A DNA stretch of 43,565 bases. It comes from a virus. The notes below the pieces were generated by a model that searched no databases, was not told where the DNA came from, and saw nothing but the letters and a program-made list of their open reading frames with translations. A program made the translations under genes and the position numbers. Location of the stretch: the IMG/VR virus record IMGVR_UViG_3300036814_000622, positions 1 through 43,565 of that record; one strand, 5' to 3'. Positions 1-8,597 of the stretch are shown here, in pieces; positions within the stretch are counted from its first letter, which is position 1, and each line of letters opens with the position of its first letter.

Positions 1-530
1 GCTATGACTACGTTTGGTGGGTTCATGTAGCCAGCTCCACTGTTTTTTATTTCTATGTCAAATATGTTGTTGAATGGGTTTTTGTTTTCCCAATCTTTAC
101 TTCCCATTCTTTCAGCCCAACCCTCTAGCTCTTTTGGCAAAGACCTTAGGAACTGTTTCTTCTCTTTTATGTTTCCCTTATCAAATCTACTGTCCCCTTC
201 TATTGATCGTATCATCTCTATGTCTAACTTAGCAAACTCGCCATTAATAAAAGAAGTTATCTCCTCTAGTCTAATTTTCTTAGCTTCGAGGCTTTTATCT
301 TTTACTCCGGTTTCGAAACGGAGTGCTTTTCTATTTCCTTCCGCTTTGCCCCAAGAGTAGTTTTGTAATTCTTCGTCTGTCAGGAAGAATACCTCGTAAT
401 CTTTGCCATAGGATTCGGGCGTAACTCTTAATTCAATTTCGATTCTCTCCCTTAGAGTCTCCTCGTCTTTAGGGTTGGCGAAAGCAACCTGTTGTCCCCC
501 CTTAAAATAAAGTAATACATTATTCTTCAT
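1..530 (-). CDS. Hypothetical phage virion protein, 3' end cut by window edge
   Basis: An open frame on the minus strand begins at an ATG at 530 and runs off the left edge, giving about 176 visible residues without a stop. It starts MKNNVLLYFKGGQQVAFANP. An AGGA lies about 8 nt before the ATG, and the gene starts 10 nt after the stop of the J-like gene, so it is probably translated from the same tail-tip transcript. The N-terminal 70 residues look like a small mixed alpha/beta domain and the middle is charged and helical. The visible end (NSGAGYMNPPNVVIA) resembles the glycine/tyrosine/proline beta-repeats common in phage fibre and structural proteins. Its place after J matches where lambda-like phages carry side-fibre or host-range genes. 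I do not recognise the family; a structural or fibre role is inferred from position and the last visible motif. Confidence 0.75.
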   Translation of the reverse strand, partial: MKNNVLLYFKGGQQVAFANPKDEETLRERIEIELRVTPESYGKDYEVFFLTDEELQNYSWGKAEGNRKALRFETGVKDKSLEAKKIRLEEITSFINGEFAKLDIEMIRSIEGDSRFDKGNIKEKKQFLRSLPKELEGWAERMGSKDWENKNPFNNIFDIEIKNSGAGYMNPPNVVI

Positions 531-540
531 ATCAATAATC

Positions 541-3500
541 CTATATTATCCCAATCATAAATTGGCGACCTTCTTCAAATAGCCACTTGTCTGCATCGCT
601 GACTTGCATTTTCACGACAACGCCGTCCTTCGCCTTGTATGCTTTCGCCTTCATACTAATATAGTCATTATTGTATGATCCGCCCCAACCACCACAGCAG
701 TTGCAGTCATGGTTCCAATCATTCCTAGAGAATGTTAATGGGTAAGTTAATCCTTCCGTTGGGTTAGCTTCATTCTCCTCTAAAAGTTCGCCTATGCTGT
801 CAATTTGTACGGTATCTATTTTCATTTGTTCGGGCTCGGCCATCGTGTTAAATTTACCCCTAGTCCCCTTACCAACTTGTGTGTTGTTCCACTGCCAAAC
901 CAATGAGTAAGTGTTATAGCTAAGTGCTCCTTCAAAAGCGAACTTCATGACAAGAATATATTCCCAAGACCAAGCGTATCCCCTATAACCATTCCCCGGA
1001 TAACCTAACCTAAGACAAGACGCGCCTCCGTCCGGTCCAAAAAAATCATACGGGCTATGACCCGGCTTTTCCCAGTAGTAATGTAGAGGTGGAGCAGTAC
1101 CGTGCCTTGGTCCAGCGTCCTTAACTGCCCTTGGGTGTCCCCATCCGTTGCCGTGGTGATCCCAGTAATACCCCATTGGCCTATATATAGTAAACGAAGG
1201 CATACTCATCATTATTTGAGTCTCTACTGATATGTTCTTTGGGTTTTCATTCATACCCGCTCCCCACCCATTCCATTCACCGATAATTAAAGCCTTCCAA
1301 GCTCCTTGGACAATATTAGCATCGATTGTTGCTGCCCTTGGTTCAATTCGCACGGTGTTGCTGGCGTTGCTGGCTATTTGTCCAACTGGGCTCATTGAAG
1401 CTGGAAATTCAGAGTCGCTTAAAAAAGCCTGATAAAGCTGGTTATCCAATTGATCACCAAATCCGACAGCAATGTAAGCTTGATCCGGTTTCCAGTTGAC
1501 CATTGAGATATCTACGCCTTTAGGGTTATTTGAGTTGTTAGTGAAAACAATCTTGTGGATATCATTAGCAGCAAGAACTTCGTCGTCAGATAAATCAAGA
1601 TTCCCGTCCGCATTGAACATTACTTCTGATATGAACAGAACCCCCATCATAGCGTCGAGGTTTCGCTTTTCATCGCTGGGTGTAAATAGTATTTTTACAT
1701 CACCATCGCTTGTTAACCATTGGTCAGAACACTCTGGCATTACGGTTGGGGCGATTCCATCAACTGGCTTCCCACATAAATCTACTTGATCGAATGGAGT
1801 GAGATGCCAAGTTTCCATAGCCGGATTTATTACCTGAAGAATGTCGTATCCTTTTGTGCTCGCTGCACCAGCGGTTGTAAAACCCCCAGAGGAAGATTCT
1901 CCTGTATTTGGTTCTAACGCTTCGACTACAAGGTCGAAGTTTCTGTATGGCATTGTGTTATTTGCGTGAGCAATCTCTATTTGTTTTCTAGCTGTAAGTT
2001 TATAAGACAACGCGGTAGATGCTAATCCAGTGAGAATTTCTGTGTGGAGGATGGTTAAAGATGGGTTATTCCCTGAGGAGGTCGGCCTGAATGTTAGTCT
2101 ATAGTCGAAAATGACGTGAGGGACAGTTCCAGCTACATCCATTGACCAAGTAAAGGTAGGCTCAACTTCATCGTGAACTCTTTGAAAAGTTGTACCAGCA
2201 GAAAGTTCGCTTTGGGTGACCTCAGTAGCACTAGCGATTGTAAGAGCCTTGATTCTCACATCGTGCATAGGATTAATGCCAACGATTTCTACGTATGGAT
2301 ACGTAGTGTTGTCCGCTGGGTTGACCCAATCTCCATGAGCAGAGGTAGGACTAGCTACTCCCAACCTATTAGCAGCATAAACCCTAAAGTAATATTTTCC
2401 GTTTTGCGTGGGGAAATATACTCCTGCTTGAGCAGAGATACTCATGCTTTGGTAAAAATACCTAGCATCTGGAATTGAGTCCAAAGCGACTGTCGCGCTT
2501 GGGTCTGTTTCAACAAAGTCGGTAGCAGCCCAAGGTGACCCATATTTGATATAAATTTGATAAGTATATACGTTTGTTACATCTCCGGGGATCACAGTAA
2601 AATCAATTTCAACCGAGTTTTCGGTGAGGTGATTCGTGGTTAAAATACATCCTGCGGGGGAAGAAACACCCACAGCTACAGGGTCTGTGTCAAATCCTTC
2701 TGTTCCGTCTATTCGATTGAATTTCTCTTCGTTATACTCCAGTGAAGTAATTACATATCTATTGTCTTCCTTTTCTTCGACATTTAATATTCTGTATTTT
2801 TCAAGCTTCTTTTCATTCTCTTCCGTCTGAGTGGCGGTTTGACCAGTTGGCTGAATCATCCATACGATCCCACCACCATTCCCGCGTTGCCCTTTCGTAT
2901 CGTAGTTGTCTATGTCAAGGCTCGTTGGTAGAAGGAGTTTCGTTCTCGTTATTCCGTCACTACCAGTTATTTGTAAGTGGGAGACCCCGCTAAAAGACTT
3001 GGTTTGGAGTTGCGATCTCCTTATATTGGGTATGTCTGTAGAGTTTATTCCGCTATTTCCCGATCCATCTTCTTGCTCAACTATTGTCGTATCGTATTGG
3101 AAAGTGGGAGTCATTATTGTAAGCTCGTAAGTAGCACCACCAGCCAATAAAGGAACTATAGTATCTAGAATGATTTCAGTACCAAGAGTGTTTATGGAGA
3201 AGGTTCTCCCCCCGTACCTTTTGACTGTTCTATTCGCGTCTGAAACGCTTATGATATCGCCCGGTCTCAATGCGACAGCCTCAAGTCCCGTTGCGAAACT
3301 GCATGTCTCAACATCGGTTTGCTCTGAGTATAGAGCCCACTTTCCAAATCTCTGGGCTTGCCCTCTTGAGGTGCACCCAACACCAGCTAATTCTAGTTCT
3401 CGAATCCCGTGTTTTCTTATTCCGTCAACATCTTCTACGTACTCGACCTTTTGCCTAAAGTTGTCCCTCTCGTCTCTATATTTAATTATGCAGACCGTAT

Positions 3501-5016
3501 GTCTAGATTTCTTTGCGCTAGTAGAGTAGGTAAAATCGCCATTCTCAATGTTGGCGTTTGTAAACGCTACCACAGGAATCTTTCCTCCTCTGTCTTGAGC
3601 AGCAAATATGGTATTTCCAGCGTAGTAAGTTATCCCTCTGAAAACGCTAGATAAATCGTTTATGACTTTATGAGCTTCATCTCTGCTCTGAATAAATGCA
3701 TTACATCTAAACCTTGGTTCACTTTTCCCGTACCCATCAGGAACCATCGTATCGCAATATTGAGCAATGTCGTATAAGGTCCACTTATCTATACTTTTAT
3801 CTTCTATGTGTTTTCCAAGACCGTATCTCTTATTTGTTAGCAGATCGTAGAAAATCCAAGCTGGATTATCGGTCCACTCTTTATCGACTTTAAAGTTACC
3901 TTTCCAATACGGGTTACTTACGCCGTCATATGCGTTACCATAAGTTTTGAGTATTGTGTTGTAGTCTGCGGGAACCTTTACCTTAATTCCCCTAACGTCA
4001 AACTGCCTGTCTGGTACTCTTTGGAAAAATTCAGAACTAAACCTTTGCTGGACAAGGGCTGAATGAGGGTAAGAGTAAACGTCTCCGTAAATCTCCGCTA
4101 TGCTATCTACGTAGGTCGTATTTCGTATTGTCGTCGTGAGGGTGTCAGCAGTCGTTCTTACAAGCTTTACCTCCCATCCGACAAAGCCCTCCTCATTTAT
4201 ATCTGGAAGATTCCTAAACATTACAACGCTTTGCTTTAGGTACGCGCTGCTCAGCTTACCAGTTATCTCAACCGTTTCATTGAAAGTCCAACCTTGTTCT
4301 CCTGCCCCAGTGTAGTTGTATACTTTTCTATAGTACGTCGAATAAACAACCGTGGTATCTCTTATGTCGCCGTACTCGTCCTCAACAGCCTTCTCTTGGT
4401 ACATGAGTTGAGCGATCTTGACCGTTATGGAGACGCCCTTGCACCTTACGTTGTTGATTCTATATTTTTTTGCGAATGTTTCATTATCTTCTCCACCGCC
4501 ACGAAGTCTTTCTCCTATTCCCCTATTGATTGTTAATGAATTATCCATCCCTAGTGCATCGGAGCCATCTGGACCCCCTGCGCCATAGATCACATCTACT
4601 TGTTGGTAGTTTAACTTTGGGGTAGTTTGCTTTGTTAAGATTGGCAGTTCATTCCATAACACTGACGGCAACCATCTGATCCCGTTACTGGCCCCTTGAA
4701 GGCCAATCTCTGCGAACCTTTTCTCTCTTACTCTAGTCCATCCAATGTTACCGTCAGTCCCTTCTCCTATGTACTCGGAATCAACGAGCCCATGAATCTC
4801 TCCTTCGCAAAGTAAATCTATAACCCTGTTTTCTGATATAGATACGGCCCTATCTATAACTACGCCATCTTTGTCTTTTTGCCCCGTTATGCCTTCGTCT
4901 GCTTCTTCGGGCGTTCGGTTTGCTCTAGTTGCTAATAATACAATCGGCGTTTTTTTACCGAAGGAGATTATTTCTCCGTGGTGTCTAAACGGCCTATGGG
5001 GGATTTGTATTTTCAT
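541..5016 (-). CDS. Tail tip attachment protein J-like (central tail fibre / host specificity protein)
   Basis: This 1491-residue protein matches the lambda gpJ family, which forms the central tail tip, binds the receptor and opens the path for DNA. The N-terminal part has the typical J opening (ENRVIDLLCEGEIHGLV, about residues 62-78). Around residues 390-480 is the classic block RYGLGKHIEDKSIDKW followed by AQYCD, EPRFRCN and a FRGITYYAG segment. From about residue 800 there are fibronectin-III-like beta domains (TTNHLTENSVEIDFTV and following). The C-terminal 500 residues are beta-rich with several Trp/Gly-rich stretches and a CNCCGGWGG motif, and are probably the variable receptor-binding end. 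The ATG overlaps the stop of the I-like gene by one base (TAATG), so translation is coupled. The order M-L-K-I-J is that of lambda. The family assignment is firm; the receptor is unknown. Confidence 0.93.
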   Translation of the reverse strand: MKIQIPHRPFRHHGEIISFGKKTPIVLLATRANRTPEEADEGITGQKDKDGVVIDRAVSISENRVIDLLCEGEIHGLVDSEYIGEGTDGNIGWTRVREKRFAEIGLQGASNGIRWLPSVLWNELPILTKQTTPKLNYQQVDVIYGAGGPDGSDALGMDNSLTINRGIGERLRGGGEDNETFAKKYRINNVRCKGVSITVKIAQLMYQEKAVEDEYGDIRDTTVVYSTYYRKVYNYTGAGEQGWTFNETVEITGKLSSAYLKQSVVMFRNLPDINEEGFVGWEVKLVRTTADTLTTTIRNTTYVDSIAEIYGDVYSYPHSALVQQRFSSEFFQRVPDRQFDVRGIKVKVPADYNTILKTYGNAYDGVSNPYWKGNFKVDKEWTDNPAWIFYDLLTNKRYGLGKHIEDKSIDKWTLYDIAQYCDTMVPDGYGKSEPRFRCNAFIQSRDEAHKVINDLSSVFRGITYYAGNTIFAAQDRGGKIPVVAFTNANIENGDFTYSTSAKKSRHTVCIIKYRDERDNFRQKVEYVEDVDGIRKHGIRELELAGVGCTSRGQAQRFGKWALYSEQTDVETCSFATGLEAVALRPGDIISVSDANRTVKRYGGRTFSINTLGTEIILDTIVPLLAGGATYELTIMTPTFQYDTTIVEQEDGSGNSGINSTDIPNIRRSQLQTKSFSGVSHLQITGSDGITRTKLLLPTSLDIDNYDTKGQRGNGGGIVWMIQPTGQTATQTEENEKKLEKYRILNVEEKEDNRYVITSLEYNEEKFNRIDGTEGFDTDPVAVGVSSPAGCILTTNHLTENSVEIDFTVIPGDVTNVYTYQIYIKYGSPWAATDFVETDPSATVALDSIPDARYFYQSMSISAQAGVYFPTQNGKYYFRVYAANRLGVASPTSAHGDWVNPADNTTYPYVEIVGINPMHDVRIKALTIASATEVTQSELSAGTTFQRVHDEVEPTFTWSMDVAGTVPHVIFDYRLTFRPTSSGNNPSLTILHTEILTGLASTALSYKLTARKQIEIAHANNTMPYRNFDLVVEALEPNTGESSSGGFTTAGAASTKGYDILQVINPAMETWHLTPFDQVDLCGKPVDGIAPTVMPECSDQWLTSDGDVKILFTPSDEKRNLDAMMGVLFISEVMFNADGNLDLSDDEVLAANDIHKIVFTNNSNNPKGVDISMVNWKPDQAYIAVGFGDQLDNQLYQAFLSDSEFPASMSPVGQIASNASNTVRIEPRAATIDANIVQGAWKALIIGEWNGWGAGMNENPKNISVETQIMMSMPSFTIYRPMGYYWDHHGNGWGHPRAVKDAGPRHGTAPPLHYYWEKPGHSPYDFFGPDGGASCLRLGYPGNGYRGYAWSWEYILVMKFAFEGALSYNTYSLVWQWNNTQVGKGTRGKFNTMAEPEQMKIDTVQIDSIGELLEENEANPTEGLTYPLTFSRNDWNHDCNCCGGWGGSYNNDYISMKAKAYKAKDGVVVKMQVSDADKWLFEEGRQFMIGII

Positions 5017-6131
5017 TATACTTCGTGGAGAATTTCGTCAGCGGGGTTTATAACTGTTACCGAGGCGTCAATTGTAGATATTTGTTCGCTGTTCGATGGA
5101 GTTTCGTGCGCTATAACGTTGTAAGAATCGTATGTTGATTCAAGAACGTATGATCCAATCCTCAGTCTACCGTAACATATAGGCACGGGGTTTCCTTCTT
5201 TATTGGTATTAACTATATTCGAAAACAAGTATGATGTTGCACCTTTTATTTCAATGTCTTTAGGGGGGTCCATAACCGGAGGCTTTGCGAGCATAGTCAT
5301 GATTCCTGCTGCCAATAGACCCGCGCCAGCCGTGAAAAGAGCGACAGCTACAAAAACATTTAAACCCGGAATAAAGGCTGCGAATATGAGAGCAGCACCA
5401 AGTATGATACCAAGAAGACCTTTGTTGTGAACCAAATAACCGTCAGCAAAGTAGTTGTGGTGTTTTTCAACTTCGATGTTAAAGGTGGTAACTAACTCTC
5501 CGTGCGCTGAAATACTTTCTATTGATTCTTCTGATCCGTCCTCGCGCATGAGTATGTCACCAATTTTCAACTCTCCAGCACTTACACAACCGCGAGACAT
5601 GACGTATACTGGGTGATTATCGGTTAATTTTATTTGGTTGTTAATGATTAAGTAGCCCTCAGTGTCCGAGTGTTCAAATGTTTTTGAGACCTCTGATTCT
5701 TCAAGGACGCCATTGGCTTCGTTATACGCCATTACCATGTCTCCCGCGATTACGTTCTCAATGTCCTTGCTCGACCCATCAGCCATAGAAATTTTAGTGC
5801 CCCCTAATAAGCACCCGGCTCCCTGTAAAACTGGTACTACATCGATTGTATCAAGTTTTTCGAACCTCATTACCAACTCAGATTTTTCAACATCCGATAG
5901 GTTTTCTTCGTTTATTTCTCCGTTCTCGTAAGTAACTAATTTTTCATTAATAAGAACTTGGTATTTTAGGTTCTGTTTGTCTTTAGATATGAGATGCTTA
6001 AAAAGCTTTCTCCTAGAAAGATACTCGATTGCTTTCATTGCCTCCCCGACAGTAGAAACATCAAGTTCCCATTCTGGGCCTACTTCTGCTCCTAGATCGC
6101 CATGCAGTCTGACTTTTGTAAAGCTGCTCAT
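5016..6131 (-). CDS. Tail assembly protein I-like, with inserted Hint (intein-like) domain
   Basis: The 371-residue protein is a lambda gpI-type tail tip assembly factor with a foreign domain inside. Residues 1-106 are the usual N-terminal ubiquitin-like part ending in the hinge VPVLQGAG. Residues 107-236 are a Hint domain: Cys107 opens it, TDNH (170-173) is the TxxH block B, and it closes with VHN (234-236). Residue 237 is Lys. Residues 237-371 resume the normal gpI sequence: the hydrophobic Gly/Ala-rich segment GLLGIILGAALIFAAF, then the SYLFSN..NTNKEGNPVPICYGRLRIGS block. Joining 106 to 237 restores a standard gpI hinge and a protein of about 241 residues, the usual family size. It lies between K and J with a 1-nt gap and a 1-nt overlap. 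Whether the insert splices, cleaves or stays is not visible from sequence. Confidence 0.9.
   Translation of the reverse strand: MSSFTKVRLHGDLGAEVGPEWELDVSTVGEAMKAIEYLSRRKLFKHLISKDKQNLKYQVLINEKLVTYENGEINEENLSDVEKSELVMRFEKLDTIDVVPVLQGAGCLLGGTKISMADGSSKDIENVIAGDMVMAYNEANGVLEESEVSKTFEHSDTEGYLIINNQIKLTDNHPVYVMSRGCVSAGELKIGDILMREDGSEESIESISAHGELVTTFNIEVEKHHNYFADGYLVHNKGLLGIILGAALIFAAFIPGLNVFVAVALFTAGAGLLAAGIMTMLAKPPVMDPPKDIEIKGATSYLFSNIVNTNKEGNPVPICYGRLRIGSYVLESTYDSYNVIAHETPSNSEQISTIDASVTVINPADEILHEV
5424..5813 (-). other. Hint / bacterial intein-like domain inside the gpI-like protein
   Basis: This marks the codons for Cys107 to Asn236 of the tail assembly protein. The 130-residue length fits a minimal intein or bacterial intein-like (BIL) domain with no homing endonuclease. 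Motifs seen: N-terminal CLLGGTKISMADG (block A), LTDNHPVYV (block B, TxxH), and VEKHHNYFADGYLVHN (blocks F and G, ending His-Asn). The residue after Asn is Lys (codon AAA at 5421-5423). Canonical inteins need Cys, Ser or Thr there, whereas BIL domains tolerate other residues. The flanks are GAG on one side and KGLLG on the other, within the glycine-rich hinge of gpI. Domain identity is firm; splicing activity is not established. Confidence 0.9.
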
Positions 6132-6132
6132 G

Positions 6133-6930
6133 TTATAAAAATTTCTTATGCCTAAGGGCTATATTTACTCTTTTTTTCCAAGAATGTTTTATGCTCTCTA
6201 CACGAGGGTATCCTTTAGGTGGGTGATGAAGAATTGATTCTCCTCCAAGATAAACTGCCATATGATAGATTTGACCATGAAGGTCCAATAAGAGCATATC
6301 ATATTTCTTAAGGACATTAGGATCAAACCCATCCGTTTCAATACCAGTTACGCAAGATATTGATTTGTACTTCTGGAACATTTCCTCAACCTTCTTATAG
6401 TCTATTCGCTGGCTTGGAACGTCAACCCAGTTTTCATCTCTGTTTTCTACTACGTTTTCTATATCTTTAGGTCCTGTATCGAATCCGTCTAATTCAATTC
6501 CTAGCTCTTCTTTGTAAAAATCGTAAATTACCGTTAGGCAATCATTATGTTTCATCTTAAATTCTTTAGTCCAAAAGGAACTGTTCGATTCGATTGGCTT
6601 GTATATATCGAATTCATCTGAGTCTACGATATACAAAACGGAATCAATTTTATGCCCGTCGCTCTGGTACTTGTCGTGTTCAGAAAAAGATTTAGTTGTC
6701 TCAGGGTGAGAATGGTACATCCCTAAAATTTTTCCAGATAGAGAAGCGCGTAAATAATCATGGGCAGATATTTCGAAGTGCTTTTCTTTGTTTTCGCTTT
6801 GGTTCGTGCATCTGATTGCTTTTACTTTACCTTTGTCGTCGTCATAGACGATTAAACCACAGCACTCTTTTGGAGTTTCCTCTAAAGAGTGACTCTTAAT
6901 CTCATCTTTTAACTCTTCGGATAGGTGCAT
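6133..6930 (-). CDS. Tail assembly protein K-like: JAMM peptidase plus NlpC/P60 domain
   Basis: The 265-residue protein has the two-domain layout of lambda gpK. Residues 1-112 are a Mov34/MPN domain with the complete JAMM zinc motif, H73-S-H75, seven residues, S83, two residues, D86, and a candidate Glu near residue 17-18. From about 125 to the end is an NlpC/P60 cysteine peptidase domain: the nucleophile is probably C131 in NDCLTVIYDFYKEE, the base H223 in GQIYHMAVYLGG, and a third polar residue around H235/H236. NlpC/P60 domains cut peptidoglycan peptides; in tail tips the protein is thought to aid tip assembly or local wall opening during infection. Its ATG is directly next to the stop of the L-like gene (0 nt). 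Both active sites look intact. Confidence 0.92.
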   Translation of the reverse strand: MHLSEELKDEIKSHSLEETPKECCGLIVYDDDKGKVKAIRCTNQSENKEKHFEISAHDYLRASLSGKILGMYHSHPETTKSFSEHDKYQSDGHKIDSVLYIVDSDEFDIYKPIESNSSFWTKEFKMKHNDCLTVIYDFYKEELGIELDGFDTGPKDIENVVENRDENWVDVPSQRIDYKKVEEMFQKYKSISCVTGIETDGFDPNVLKKYDMLLLDLHGQIYHMAVYLGGESILHHPPKGYPRVESIKHSWKKRVNIALRHKKFL

Positions 6931-7968
6931 CTATTTAATTCTTCCTAGAGCAGGGAACCCGCCGAATGGCAAGGCTGTTCGCAAATTTGGCTCGCTCCGT
7001 TGCCACCTATTTTTACAGCCTCTTACGGATTTACTGCATTGATCAGGGGTCCAGAAGTTAGTATTAGTAACATCAATTCCGTTGCATAAACCTCCAACGT
7101 TTACAAAATAGTATCTAATTCCACCCTTCTGCACATAAACAAAGTCGCCTGAATCATACTGGCTCGTGAGTGAGAATTTCCCCTTGTTCAGCATGGAAAC
7201 ACCAACTAGTAGGTCTGTGAATAGCACATCATCTATTGTGCTAACAGGAGGTGCAGAGCCCGGTAGAGTAGCATCACCGTGTATTTTTTTCTGGTCGTCG
7301 TCTAGGCTACTAGAATATTCATAAGAACAACCTTCTCCCCTATAAAACCACATGCACCTTTGCTGAATCATTACTCGCGCTGGAAGTCTTACATTCTCAA
7401 GGTCAAGAGCAGAATTTAATTGGTACTCCATTATGTTCTTATTCTCTTGGGTTATTCGTTCGACGAAGAATATATCCATAGGGAATTCCGCGCTCAAATC
7501 CTCCGAATGCTCAGGTGGGGTATCGTCGTCACCGAAGTTAGAACTGTCTATGTATTTAACTAATGTCCTTTGTCTTGTTACCTTTACTCCAGCAGCGTCC
7601 CCCAAAAGGCGGATTTGTGATTTCAGCAGACCAAGAGTCGGCACTCCATCATCTGACACGGAGAGTCTTAATTTCGGGGTAGGAAGAGAACCTTGGCTAG
7701 ATAGCTCAAACCCTTCGGCTTCAAGAGGTATAGCACTATATGTATCTCCTCTCCAAACAAGTGTCTGACGAGTTAAGAAGAGGTTATTGTGAAACCTAAA
7801 AATTCTTGAATTTAGATTCGCTTCCGTGGGTTGACTAATGAGGCCCTTATCAAATAGCAAGTCCGTCAGATCGAGCGTAAAAAAATGCAGTAAGGCTGAA
7901 GGATTAAGTGAGAATATCTCAGCGTTTAACCTTTTAACTGACGATTGAGCTTGGGTCTTGTTCATCAT
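6931..7968 (-). CDS. Minor tail protein L-like (cysteine-cluster tail tip protein)
   Basis: The 345-residue protein aligns by eye with lambda gpL along residues 20-220: NPSALLHFFTLDLTDLLF, VWRGDTYSAIPLEAEGFELS, GSLPTPKLRLSVS, VTRQRTLVKYID..NF and LPARVMIQQRCMWFYRGEGC. In gpL four cysteines bind an iron-sulfur cluster; the likely counterparts are C205, C214, C311 and C318. Between the two pairs is an insert of about 95 residues (220-310) ending in FWTPDQC and carrying C295. It resembles a small beta domain of the type often placed in tail proteins for carbohydrate contact. The protein is therefore longer than gpL (232 aa). The gene begins MM; either ATG could be used, and no strong Shine-Dalgarno sequence is seen. 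It lies 5 nt after the M-like gene. Confidence 0.9.
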   Translation of the reverse strand: MMNKTQAQSSVKRLNAEIFSLNPSALLHFFTLDLTDLLFDKGLISQPTEANLNSRIFRFHNNLFLTRQTLVWRGDTYSAIPLEAEGFELSSQGSLPTPKLRLSVSDDGVPTLGLLKSQIRLLGDAAGVKVTRQRTLVKYIDSSNFGDDDTPPEHSEDLSAEFPMDIFFVERITQENKNIMEYQLNSALDLENVRLPARVMIQQRCMWFYRGEGCSYEYSSSLDDDQKKIHGDATLPGSAPPVSTIDDVLFTDLLVGVSMLNKGKFSLTSQYDSGDFVYVQKGGIRYYFVNVGGLCNGIDVTNTNFWTPDQCSKSVRGCKNRWQRSEPNLRTALPFGGFPALGRIK

Positions 7969-7973
7969 AACGA

Positions 7974-8519
7974 CTAAGAAACAATAGGCAACTCTTCAAA
8001 GGATACGGAGATAGAATAGTTGTCAAAGAAATTATATGTACTGTTCCATTCTCTAGCTAAAAAAAGTTTTTCTTTGTCGTATGGTGGCTCAGGAGTGAAG
8101 AGGAAAGTTTCGTATCCGCCTCTTTCGTGAAGGAAATGGGATATCGCTTCGGTCTCGTCCTGAGTTCTAGTTTCAAAGCTAAGAGAAACAGACAATAGCA
8201 CGGTATTTATCCCGTCTTGCATTCTTTGCTCGTACCCATCACCCAGCTTTATCGATTTAACCCGTGGCGTGAGTTGGTTTGTCAGTCCGTAAGAAGGAGT
8301 CCATTCGAACTTCGGTCTGATGCTGGAGTCAGCAGCGGTTCCGTAGCCTCCCCAATTTACAGTATCCGCCTCTGGGTTCGTACTGACGCTATCGTGAGAT
8401 GTCAGGGCGTAAAAATAAGCTGGACTAGGGTGTCCAGTGAGAGCCCCTGTTCGTTTAACTACTGTATACAGGGGGTACGTACCCCCTGCCACCCATTCGT
8501 TTACGCTATAAACCGACAT
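7974..8519 (-). CDS. Minor tail protein M-like with N-terminal carbohydrate-module-like extension
   Basis: The 181-residue protein ends in a lambda gpM-type domain (about residues 68-181): FEWTPSYG, then SIKLGDGYEQRMQDGINT at 89-106, LSFETRTQDETEAISHFL, the FLFTPEPP segment and the closing YSISVSFEELP. This protein caps the tail tip next to the tail tube. The first 65 residues (NEWVAGGTYPLYTVVKR ... AYFYALTSHDSVSTNP ... NWGGY) are extra compared with gpM. They resemble the small Trp/Tyr-rich modules related to chitin-binding CBM5/12 domains that phage tails often carry. It is the first gene of the minus-strand cassette. A good ribosome site (AAGGA, about 6 nt before the ATG) supports the start. 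Confidence 0.9.
   Translation of the reverse strand: MSVYSVNEWVAGGTYPLYTVVKRTGALTGHPSPAYFYALTSHDSVSTNPEADTVNWGGYGTAADSSIRPKFEWTPSYGLTNQLTPRVKSIKLGDGYEQRMQDGINTVLLSVSLSFETRTQDETEAISHFLHERGGYETFLFTPEPPYDKEKLFLAREWNSTYNFFDNYSISVSFEELPIVS
8469..8488. repeat. Perfect 20-bp palindrome inside the start of gene M
   Basis: The sequence CAGGGGGTACGTACCCCCTG equals its own reverse complement over all 20 bases. It lies 31-50 nt inside the M-like coding region, close to the divergent intergenic region, and encodes part of the AGGTYPLY segment. It could act as a dyad operator or as a strong hairpin near the start of the tail-tip mRNA. Coding constraint alone could also produce it, since the Gly and Pro codons are GC-rich. 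Confidence 0.55.
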
Positions 8520-8597
8520 TTTTCCTTATTCCTTCGTTTAATTTACACATACTACAATTATTTTATGAAAAAAACTCCTAAAGTGTAATATAAATTA
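8520..8597. promoter_or_regulatory. Divergent intergenic region, presumed promoters for both structural gene sets
   Basis: This 78-bp AT-rich gap separates the minus-strand tail-tip cassette from the plus-strand fibre genes, so transcription must diverge here or enter from beyond. The minus side shows a clear Shine-Dalgarno (AAGGA) before gene M. The plus side has no clear ribosome site. It contains TATAAAT shortly before the ATG at 8598, reminiscent of phage late-promoter -10 boxes but too close to the start to be sure. I could not identify a convincing -35/-10 pair on either strand; the call rests mainly on gene orientation. Confidence 0.4.

Noticed and set aside
55-360. Plus-strand 101-aa ORF at the left edge
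   Set aside because: It lies opposite a continuous minus-strand frame that has a ribosome site, operon spacing and protein-like composition.
5424-5813. Homing endonuclease inside the Hint domain
   Set aside because: The domain is only 130 residues and no LAGLIDADG or HNH motif is present between blocks B and F.
8564-8587. Short MKKTPKV frame before the first plus-strand gene
   Set aside because: Seven codons with no ribosome site; more likely part of the untranslated leader.
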